From Trichobilharzia szidati (lineage: Eukaryota; Platyhelminthes; Trematoda; Strigeidida; Schistosomatidae), in contig OX235271.1 of NCBI GenBank assembly GCA_944472155.2, positions 90,781,256 to 90,845,255 on the forward strand: DNA of 64,000 nt, read 5' to 3'. The number at the start of each line of letters is the position of its first letter. Position 1 is the first letter of the stretch. Below the pieces are notes generated by a model. The model searched no databases, was not told where the DNA came from, and saw nothing but the letters and a program-made list of their open reading frames with translations. Positions 44,320 through 56,800 of this stretch are shown piece after piece. Both the position numbers and the translations under genes were made by a program.

Positions 44320-44840
44320 TATTATATAAAACTTATGTCAGACCACTACTTGAATATTGTCCATTTATTCTCAGCAGCACTCGCGTAAGTGACAAGCTTA
44401 AAATAGAAAATGTCCAACGATACTTCACGTCTAAAGTACTAGGATTTGACTGTGAAAAGGACTACACATCAAGGTGTATAACTCTAGGTATCGACCCACT
44501 CTGGATGAGACGACTGAGCATTAACCTAACATTCTTCTTTAAAATCTTGCATAAAATATCATTCTCAGACAGTAAGGAGATACAGTTCTCACCGGAAGGC
44601 TCTTACAACCTTCGTAACCAAACGTGCACAGTATCTAGGAAAAACTGTAAGACAGCACTCCGTGCAAACTTCTTCATAGTCATGTACTCTAAGATCTGGA
44701 ACAGTTTACCCCTAGAAATAAGGACCTGTCACTCTATTGTAACCTTCAAACGCTTGCCATATAAACTACTTCATCCAAATGACTATGCCAATCACACCGC
44801 ACCACTTATTTCTAAAACGCATGAGCTATTAAAACACTAA
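44320..44840 (+). pseudogene. Forward RT C-terminus in array unit (9 copies)
   Basis: From the junction on, each unit codes the RT end (LLYKTYVRPLLEYCPFILSS, ENVQRYFTSKVLGF, SKIWNSLPLEIR) to the same stop as the parent element. The 111-codon frames from the anchor ATG end at 44840, 46583, 48326, 50069, 51812, 53555, 55299, 57042 and 58785 and all are open. It has no catalytic boxes. Confidence 0.85.
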
Positions 44841-47800
44841 AACGCCTTGACTCATTACTAAATATTATGACACTAAATAAACTTTAAGACTTCGCAAAAA
44901 TACATGAAAGAACAACTAGAATTTAGGTAGTGTTTACTATACGGTTATATATATTTATAAACATTTATATATGCATAAAATAATAATGTTCTCTTCATTT
45001 TTGCATACTTTCTCTTTCTGGGATTCCGTTGCTGAGCCTACACTTCTATTTACCTCCTGGTCGAGGTCGAACAACCCTACATTTAAACTGAAATGACCAT
45101 TTAAGTAAATTCAAACTCAAATTCCATGAACGATCCGATGCAACCACTTGAAAACGCTGGCTAACATTCTGTATAAGGAGTATTCCTGATCTAATATAAA
45201 GAAACAACTTGTTTTCAAGCAGTTTTCAATGTATTACTCAACTTACATGTACAGTCTGCCATGCTGACGCAAATGGCGCCAATGGATAGTTCTAGAATCG
45301 ACCTCGGCCCCATTCCGTGCAGTAAAACAATCCAGCATGACCTTATCTAGTTTTCGTATCAGCGATCAAACTCCTTTCCTATTATAAAATTATGATTAGA
45401 CTGCTGAAAAAAATGGAATAAATATATCAATGATCTCAACGTAATGCATCAATGAACATTAAACCAAGGATGCTGTTCACAACAAAGTTATATAGGAGAA
45501 TCGACTTCAAGCTTTATTTTTCCCATATATTTGTATTACATTCATCTGAAGTCTGGGTTTTTCGTTAATGCGAAGACAATATTTCTATATCTCTTTATGT
45601 GTTACACAGACAGACTATTTTGCAGACTGTTCCGACTGACTATAATGTCAGAAAGAACAACCAAACTGTAAATTCAACATACATCGAAACATGTGTGATT
45701 TATATAATAACTTATCCATGCCTGTACAATTGGTATGTTCCTGCATAAACAGGAATAAAATAAATATCAAGAGGAGTTTCAACATCATGCTCACCTATGT
45801 CAATCGAGTTGGTGTGTGCTGTTTTCGGTGATGAATTAAGCGTTGGAGTACTTGATGTGCTACAGGCTAAGGCATTTTTATTTTTAGTTAAGCTGGAAAC
45901 GTGGATAGGGATCTTTATTTGACCTAAACTTGTGCATGTATCAGGTGTGCTTAATGGATGCGGATGCACTAGACTGTTCCCGTTTTCATGCAAGGGGGAG
46001 CCGGCACTAGCGGTGTAGGAGTGTTAATATCCCTACCAGCTGTTTTTTCAACGCGAAACAATTATTATATAAAACTTATGTCAGACCACTACTTGAATAT
46101 TGTCCATTTATTCTCAGCAGCACTCGCGTAAGTGACAAGCTTAAAATAGAAAATGTCCAACGATACTTCACGTCTAAAGTACTAGGATTTGACTGTGAAA
46201 AGGACTACACATCAAGGTGTATAACTCTAGGTATCGATCCACTCTGGATGAGACGACTGAGCATTAACCTAACATTCTTCTTTAAAATCTTGCATAAAAT
46301 ATCATTCTCAGACAGTAAGGAGATACAGTTCTCACCGGAAGGCTCTTACAACCTTCGTAACCAAACGTGCACAGTATCTAGGAAAAACTGTAAGACAGCA
46401 CTCCGTGCAAACTTCTTCATAGTCATGTACTCTAAGATCTGGAACAGTTTACCCCTAGAAATAAGGACCTGTCACTCTATTGTAACCTTCAAACGCTTGC
46501 TATATAAACTACTTCATCCAAATGACTATGCCAATCACACCGCACCACTTATTTCTAAAACGCATGAGCTATTAAAACACTAAAACGCCTTGACTCATTA
46601 CTAAATATTATGACACTAAATAAACTTTAAGACTTCGCAAAAATACATGAAAGAACAACTAGAATTTAGGTAGTGTTTACTATACGGTTATATATATTTA
46701 TAAACATTTATATATGCATAAAATAATAATGTTCTCTTCATTTTTGCATACTTTCTCTTTCTGGGATTCCGTTGCTGAGCCTACACTTCTATTTACCTCC
46801 TGGTCGAGGTCGAACAACCCTACATTTAAACTGAAATGACCATTTAAGTAAATTCAAACTCAAATTCCATGAACGATCCGATGCAACCACTTGAAAACGC
46901 TGGCTAACATTCTGTATAAGGAGTATTCCTGATCTAATATAAAGAAACAACTTGTTTTCAAGCAGTTTTCAATGTATTACTCAACTTACATGTACAGTCT
47001 GCCATGCTGACGCAAATGGCGCCAATGGATAGTTCTAGAATCGACCTCGGCCCCATTCCGTGCAGTAAAACAATCCAGCATGACCTTATCTAGTTTTCGT
47101 ATCAGCGATCAAACTGCTTTCCTATTATAAAATTATGATTAGACTGCTGAAAAAAATGGAATAAATATATCAATGATCTCAACGTAATGCATCAATGAAC
47201 ATTAAACCAAGGATGCTGTTCACAACAAAGTTATATAGGAGAATCGACTTCAAGCTTTATTTTTCCCATATATTTGTATTACATTCATCTGAAGTCTGGG
47301 TTTTTCGTTAATGCGAAGACAATATTTCTATATCTCTTTATGTGTTACACAGACAGACTATTTTGCAGACTGTTCCGACTGACTATAATGTCAGAAAGAA
47401 CAACCAAACTGTAAATTCAACATACATCGAAACATGTGTGATTTATATAATAACTTATCCATGCCTGTACAATTGGTATGTTCCTGCATAAACAGGAATA
47501 AAATAAATATCAAGAGGAGTTTCAACATCATGCTCACCTATGTCAATCGAGTTGGTGTGTGCTGTTTTCGGTGATGAATTAAGCGTTGGAGTACTTGATG
47601 TGCTACAGGCTAAGGCATTTTTATTTTTAGTTAAGCTGGAAACGTGGATAGGGATCTTTATTTGACCTAAACTTGTGCATGTATCAGGTGTGCTTAATGG
47701 ATGCGGATGCACTAGACTGTTCCCGTTTTCATGCAAGGGGGAGCCGGCACTAGCGGTGTAGGAGTGTTAATATCCCTACCAGCTGTTTTTTCAACGCGAA

Positions 47801-50800
47801 ACAATTATTATATAAAACTTATGTCAGACCACTACTTGAATATTGTCCATTTATTCTCAGCAGCACTCGCGTAAGTGACAAGCTTAAAATAGAAAATGTC
47901 CAACGATACTTCACGTCTAAAGTACTAGGATTTGACTGTGAAAAGGACTACACATCAAGGTGTATAACTCTAGGTATCGATCCACTCTGGATGAGACGAC
48001 TGAGCATTAACCTAACATTCTTCTTTAAAATCTTGCATAAAATATCATTCTCAGACAGTAAGGAGATACAGTTCTCACCGGAAGGCTCTTACAACCTTCG
48101 TAACCAAACGTGCACAGTATCTAGGAAAAACTGTAAGACAGCACTCCGTGCAAACTTCTTCATAGTCATGTACTCTAAGATCTGGAACAGTTTACCCCTA
48201 GAAATAAGGACCTGTCACTCTATTGTAACCTTCAAACGCTTGCTATATAAACTACTTCATCCAAATGACTATGCCAATCACACCGCACCACTTATTTCTA
48301 AAACGCATGAGCTATTAAAACACTAAAACGCCTTGACTCATTACTAAATATTATGACACTAAATAAACTTTAAGACTTCGCAAAAATACATGAAAGAACA
48401 ACTAGAATTTAGGTAGTGTTTACTATACGGTTATATATATTTATAAACATTTATATATGCATAAAATAATAATGTTCTCTTCATTTTTGCATACTTTCTC
48501 TTTCTGGGATTCCGTTGCTGAGCCTACACTTCTATTTACCTCCTGGTCGAGGTCGAACAACCCTACATTTAAACTGAAATGACCATTTAAGTAAATTCAA
48601 ACTCAAATTCCATGAACGATCCGATGCAACCACTTGAAAACGCTGGCTAACATTCTGTATAAGGAGTATTCCTGATCTAATATAAAGAAACAACTTGTTT
48701 TCAAGCAGTTTTCAATGTATTACTCAACTTACATGTACAGTCTGCCATGCTGACGCAAATGGCGCCAATGGATAGTTCTAGAATCGACCTCGGCCCCATT
48801 CCGTGCAGTAAAACAATCCAGCATGACCTTATCTAGTTTTCGTATCAGCGATCAAACTGCTTTCCTATTATAAAATTATGATTAGACTGCTGAAAAAAAT
48901 GGAATAAATATATCAATGATCTCAACGTAATGCATCAATGAACATTAAACCAAGGATGCTGTTCACAACGAAGTTATATAGGAGAATCGACTTCAAGCTT
49001 TATTTTTCCCATATATTTGTATTACATTCATCTGAAGTCTGGGTTTTTCTTTAATGCGAAGACAATATTTCTATATCTCTTTATGTGTTACACAGACAGA
49101 CTATTTTGCAGACTGTTCCGACTGACTATAATGTCAGAAAGAACAACCAAACTGTAAATTCAACATACATCGAAACATGTGTGATTTATATAATAACTTA
49201 TCCATGCCTGTACAATTGGTATGTTCCTGCATAAACAGGAATAAAATAAATATCAAGAGGAGTTTCAACATCATGCTCACCTATGTCAATCGAGTTGGTG
49301 TGTGCTGTTTTCGGTGATGAATTAAGCGTTGGAGTACTTGATGTGCTATAGGCTAAGGCATTTTTATTTTTAGTTAAGCTGGAAACGTGGATAGGGATCT
49401 TTATTTGACCTAAACTTGTGCATGTATCAGGTGTGCTTAATGGATGCGGATGCACTAGACTGTTCCCGTTTTCATGCAAGGGGGAGCCGGCACTAGCGGT
49501 GTAGGAGTGTTAATATCCCTACCAGCTGTTTTTTCAACGCGAAACAATTATTATATAAAACTTATGTCAGACCACTACTTGAATATTGTCCATTTATTCT
49601 CAGCAGCACTCGCGTAAGTGACAAGCTTAAAATAGAAAATGTCCAACGATACTTCACGTCTAAAGTACTAGGATTTGACTGTGAAAAGGACTACACATCA
49701 AGGTGTATAACTCTAGGTATCGACCCACTCTGGATGAGACGACTGAGCATTAACCTAACATTCTTCTTTAAAATCTTGCATAAAATATCATTCTCAGACA
49801 GTAAGGAGATACAGTTCTCACCGGAAGGCTCTTACAACCTTCGTAACCAAACGTGCACAGTATCTAGGAAAAACTGTAAGACAGCACTCCATGCAAACTT
49901 CTTCATAGTCATGTACTCTAAGATCTGGAACAGTTTACCCCTAGAAATAAGGACCTGTCACTCTATTGTAACCTTCAAACGCTTGCTATATAAACTACTT
50001 CATCCAAATGACTATGCCAATCACACCGCACCACTTATTTCTAAAACGCATGAGCTATTAAAACACTAAAACGCCTTGACTCATTACTAAATATTATGAC
50101 ACTAAATAAACTTTAAGACTTCGCAAAAATACATGAAAGAACAACTAGAATTTAGGTAGTGTTTACTATACGGTTATATATATTTATAAACATTTATATA
50201 TGCATAAAATAATAATGTTCTCTTCATTTTTGCATACTTTCTCTTTCTGGGATTCCGTTGCTGAGCCTACACTTCTATTTACCTCCTGGTCGAGGTCGAA
50301 CAACCCTACATTTAAACTGAAATGACCATTTAAGTAAATTCAAACTCAAATTCCATGAACGATCCGATGCAACCACTTGAAAACGCTGGCTAACATTCTG
50401 TATAAGGAGTATTCCTGATCTAATATAAAGAAACAACTTGTTTTCAAGCAGTTTTCAATGTATTACTCAACTTACATGTACAGTCTGCCATGCTGACGCA
50501 AATGGCGCCAATGGATAGTTCTAGAATCGACCTCGGCCCCATTCCGTGCAGTAAAACAATCCAGCATGACCTTATCTAGTTTTCGTATCAGCGATCAAAC
50601 TCCTTTCCTATTATAAAATTATGATTAGACTGCTGAAAAAAATGGAATAAATATATCAATGATCTCAACGTAATGCATCAATGAACATTAAACCAAGGAT
50701 GCTGTTCACAACAAAGTTATATAGGAGAATCGACTTCAAGCTTTATTTTTCCCATATATTTGTATTACATTCATCTGAAGTCTGGGTTTTTCTTTAATGC

Positions 50801-53800
50801 GAAGACAATATTTCTATATCTCTTTATGTGTTACACAGACAGACTATTTTGCAGACTGTTCCGACTGACTATAATGTCAGAAAGAACAACCAAACTGTAA
50901 ATTCAACATACATCGAAACATGTGTGATTTATATAATAACTTATCCATGCCTGTACAATTGGTATGTTCCTGCATAAACAGGAATAAAATAAATATCAAG
51001 AGGAGTTTCAACATCATGCTCACCTATGTCAATCGAGTTGGTGTGTGCTGTTTTCGGTGATGAATTAAGCGTTGGAGTACTTGATGTGCTATAGGCTAAG
51101 GCATTTTTATTTTTAGTTAAGCTGGAAACGTGGATAGGGATCTTTATTTGACCTAAACTTGTGCATGTATCAGGTGTGCTTAATGGATGCGGATGCACTA
51201 GACTGTTCCCGTTTTCATGCAAGGGGGAGCCGGCACTAGCGGTGTAGGAGTGTTAATATCCCTACCAGCTGTTTTTTCAACGCGAAACAATTATTATATA
51301 AAACTTATGTCAGACCACTACTTGAATATTGTCCATTTATTCTCAGCAGCACTCGCGTAAGTGACAAGCTTAAAATAGAAAATGTCCAACGATACTTCAC
51401 GTCTAAAGTACTAGGATTTGACTGTGAAAAGGACTACACATCAAGGTGTATAACTCTAGGTATCGACCCACTCTGGATGAGACGACTGAGCATTAACCTA
51501 ACATTCTTCTTTAAAATCTTGCATAAAATATCATTCTCAGACAGTAAGGAGATACAGTTCTCACCGGAAGGCTCTTACAACCTTCGTAACCAAACGTGCA
51601 CAGTATCTAGGAAAAACTGTAAGACAGCACTCCATGCAAACTTCTTCATAGTCATGTACTCTAAGATCTGGAACAGTTTACCCCTAGAAATAAGGACCTG
51701 TCACTCTATTGTAACCTTCAAACGCTTGCTATATAAACTACTTCATCCAAATGACTATGCCAATCACACCGCACCACTTATTTCTAAAACGCATGAGCTA
51801 TTAAAACACTAAAACGCCTTGACTCATTACTAAATATTATGACACTAAATAAACTTTAAGACTTCGCAAAAATACATGAAAGAACAACTAGAATTTAGGT
51901 AGTGTTTACTATACGGTTATATATATTTATAAACATTTATATATGCATAAAATAATAATGTTCTCTTCATTTTTGCATACTTTCTCTTTCTGGGATTCCG
52001 TTGCTGAGCCTACACTTCTATTTACCTCCTGGTCGAGGTCGAACAACCCTACATTTAAACTGAAATGACCATTTAAGTAAATTCAAACTCAAATTCCATG
52101 AACGATCCGATGCAACCACTTGAAAACGCTGGCTAACATTCTGTATAAGGAGTATTCCTGATCTAATATAAAGAAACAACTTGTTTTCAAGCAGTTTTCA
52201 ATGTATTACTCAACTTACATGTACAGTCTGCCATGCTGACGCAAATGGCGCCAATGGATAGTTCTAGAATCGACCTCGGCCCCATTCCGTGCAGTAAAAC
52301 AATCCAGCATGACCTTATCTAGTTTTCGTATCAGCGATCAAACTGCTTTCCTATTATAAAATTATGATTAGACTGCTGAAAAAAATGGAATAAATATATC
52401 AATGATCTCAACGTAATGCATCAATGAACATTAAACCAAGGATGCTGTTCACAACAAAGTTATATGGGAGAATCGACTTCAAGCTTTATTTTTCCCATAT
52501 ATTTGTATTACATTCATCTGAAGTCTGGGTTTTTCTTTAATGCGAAGACAATATTTCTATATCTCTTTATGTGTTACACAGACAGACTATTTTGCAGACT
52601 GTTCCGACTGACTATAATGTCAGAAAGAACAACCAAACTGTAAATTCAACATACATCGAAACATGTGTGATTTATATAATAACTTATCCATGCCTGTACA
52701 ATTGGTATGTTCCTGCATAAACAGGAATAAAATAAATATCAAGAGGAGTTTCAACATCATGCTCACCTATGTCAATCGAGTTGGTGTGTGCTGTTTTCGG
52801 TGATGAATTAAGCGTTGGAGTACTTGATGTGCTATAGGCTAAGGCATTTTTATTTTTAGTTAAGCTGGAAACGTGGATAGGGATCTTTATTTGACCTAAA
52901 CTTGTGCATGTATCAGGTGTGCTTAATGGATGCGGATGCACTAGACTGTTCCCGTTTTCATGCAAGGGGGAGCCGGCACTAGCGGTGTAGGAGTGTTAAT
53001 ATCCCTACCAGCTGTTTTTTCAACGCGAAACAATTATTATATAAAACTTATGTCAGACCACTACTTGAATATTGTCCATTTATTCTCAGCAGCACTCGCG
53101 TAAGTGACAAGCTTAAAATAGAAAATGTCCAACGATACTTCACGTCTAAAGTACTAGGATTTGACTGTGAAAAGGACTACACATCAAGGTGTATAACTCT
53201 AGGTATCGACCCACTCTGGATGAGACGACTGAGCATTAACCTAACATTCTTCTTTAAAATCTTGCATAAAATATCATTCTCAGACAGTAAGGAGATACAG
53301 TTCTCACCGGAAGGCTCTTACAACCTTCGTAACCAAACGTGCACAGTATCTAGGAAAAACTGTAAGACAGCACTCCATGCAAACTTCTTCATAGTCATGT
53401 ACTCTAAGATCTGGAACAGTTTACCCCTAGAAATAAGGACCTGTCACTCTATTGTAACCTTCAAACGCTTGCTATATAAACTACTTCATCCAAATGACTA
53501 TGCCAATCACACCGCACCACTTATTTCTAAAACGCATGAGCTATTAAAACACTAAAACGCCTTGACTCATTACTAAATATTATGACACTAAATAAACTTT
53601 AAGACTTCGCAAAAATACATGAAAGAACAACTAGAATTTAGGTAGTGTTTACTATACGGTTATATATATTTATAAACATTTATATATGCATAAAATAATA
53701 ATGTTCTCTTCATTTTTGCATACTTTCTCTTTCTGGGATTCCGTTGCTGAGCCTACACTTCTATTTACCTCCTGGTCGAGGTCGAACAACCCTACATTTA

Positions 53801-56800
53801 AACTGAAATGACCATTTAAGTAAATTCAAACTCAAATTCCATGAACGATCCGATGCAACCACTTGAAAACCGCTGGCTAACATTCTGTATAAGGAGTATT
53901 CCTGATCTAATATAAAGAAACAACTTGTTTTCAAGCAGTTTTCAATGTATTACTCAACTTACATGTACAGTCTGCCATGCTGACGCAAATGGCGCCAATG
54001 GATAGTTCTAGAATCGACCTCGGCCCCATTCCGTGCAGTAAAACAATCCAGCATGACCTTATCTAGTTTTCGTATCAGCGATCAAACTGCTTTCCTATTA
54101 TAAAATTATGATTAGACTGCTGAAAAAAATGGAATAAATATATCAATGATCTCAACGTAATGCATCAATGAACATTAAACCAAGGATGCTGTTCACAACA
54201 AAGTTATATGGGAGAATCGACTTCAAGCTTTATTTTTCCCATATATTTGTATTACATTCATCTGAAGTCTGGGTTTTTCTTTAATGCGAAGACAATATTT
54301 CTATATCTCTTTATGTGTTACACAGACAGACTATTTTGCAGGCTGTTCCGACTGACTATAATGTCAGAAAGAACAACCAAACTGTAAATTCAACATACAT
54401 CGAAACATGTGTGATTTATATAATAACTTATCCATGCCTGTACAATTGGTATGTTCCTGCATAAACAGGAATAAAATAAATATCAAGAGGAGTTTCAACA
54501 TCATGCTCACCTATGTCAATCGAGTTGGTGTGTGCTGTTTTCGGTGATGAATTAAGCATTGGAGTACTTGATGTGCTATAGGCTAAGGCATTTTTATTTT
54601 TAGTTAAGCTGGAAACGTGGATAGGGATCTTTATTTGACCTAAACTTGTGCATGTATCAGGTGTGCTTAATGGATGCGGATGCACTAGACTGTTCCCGTT
54701 TTCATGCAAGGGGGAGCCGGCACTAGCGGTGTAGGAGTGTTAATATCCCTACCAGCTGTTTTTTCAACGCGAAACAATTATTATATAAAACTTATGTCAG
54801 ACCACTACTTGAATATTGTCCATTTATTCTCAGCAGCACTCGCGTAAGTGACAAGCTTAAAATAGAAAATGTCCAACGATACTTCACGTCTAAAGTACTA
54901 GGATTTGACTGTGAAAAGGACTACACATCAAGGTGTATAACTCTAGGTATCGACCCACTCTGGATGAGACGACTGAGCATTAACCTAACATTCTTCTTTA
55001 AAATCTTGCATAAAATATCATTCTCAGACAGTAAGGAGATACAGTTCTCACCGGAAGGCTCTTACAACCTTCGTAACCAAACGTGCACAGTATCTAGGAA
55101 AAACTGTAAGACAGCACTCCATGCAAACTTCTTCATAGTCATGTACTCTAAGATCTGGAACAGTTTACCCCTAGAAATAAGGACCTGTTACTCTATTGTA
55201 ACCTTCAAACGCTTGCTATATAAACTACTTCATCCAAATGACTATGCCAATCACACCGCACCACTTATTTCTAAAACGCATGAGCTATTAAAACACTAAA
55301 ACGCCTTGACTCATTACTAAATATTATGACACTAAATAAACTTTAAGACTTCGCAAAAATACATGAAAGAACAACTAGAATTTAGGTAGTGTTTACTATA
55401 CGGTTATATATATTTATAAACATTTATATATGCATAAAATAATAATGTTCTCTTCATTTTTGCATACTTTCTCTTTCTGGGATTCCGTTGCTGAGCCTAC
55501 ACTTCTATTTACCTCCTGGTCGAGGTCGAACAACCCTACATTTAAACTGAAATGACCATTTAAGTAAATTCAAACTCAAATTCCATGAACGATCCGATGC
55601 AACCACTTGAAAACGCTGGCTAACATTCTGTATAAGGAGTATTCCTGATCTAATATAAAGAAACAACTTGTTTTCAAGCAGTTTTCAATGTATTACTCAA
55701 CTTACATGTACAGTCTGCCATGCTGACGCAAATGGCGCCAATGGATAGTTCTAGAATCGACCTCGGCCCCATTCCGTGCAGTAAAACAATCCAGCATGAC
55801 CTTATCTAGTTTTCGTATCAGCGATCAAACTGCTTTCCTATTATAAAATTATGATTAGACTGCTGAAAAAAATGGAATAAATATATCAATGATCTCAACG
55901 TAATGCATCAATGAACATTAAACCAAGGATGCTGTTCACAACAAAGTTATATGGGAGAATCGACTTCAAGCTTTATTTTTCCCATATATTTGTATTACAT
56001 TCATCTGAAGTCTGGGTTTTTCGTTAATGCGAAGACAATATTTCTATATCTCTTTATGTGTTACACAGACAGACTATTTTGCAGGCTGTTCCGACTGACT
56101 ATAATGTCAGAAAGAACAACCAAACTGTAAATTCAACATACATCGAAACATGTGTGATTTATATAATAACTTATCCATGCCTGTACAATTGGTATGTTCC
56201 TGCATAAACAGGAATAAAATAAATATCAAGAGGAGTTTCAACATCATGCTCACCTATGTCAATCGAGTTGGTGTGTGCTGTTTTCGGTGATGAATTAAGC
56301 GTTGGAGTACTTGATGTGCTATAGGCTAAGGCATTTTTATTTTTAGTTAAGCTGGAAACGTGGATAGGGATCTTTATTTGACCTAAACTTGTGCATGTAT
56401 CAGGTGTGCTTAATGGATGCGGATGCACTAGACTGTTCCCGTTTTCATGCAAGGGGGAGCCGGCACTAGCGGTGTAGGAGTGTTAATATCCCTACCAGCT
56501 GTTTTTTCAACGCGAAACAATTATTATATAAAACTTATGTCAGACCACTACTTGAATATTGTCCATTTATTCTCAGCAGCACTCGCGTAAGTGACAAGCT
56601 TAAAATAGAAAATGTCCAACGATACTTCACGTCTAAAGTACTAGGATTTGACTGTGAAAAGGACTACACATCAAGGTGTATAACTCTAGGTATCGACCCA
56701 CTCTGGATGAGACGACTGAGCATTAACCTAACATTCTTCTTTAAAATCTTGCATAAAATATCATTCTCAGACAGTAAGGAGATACAGTTCTCACCGGAAG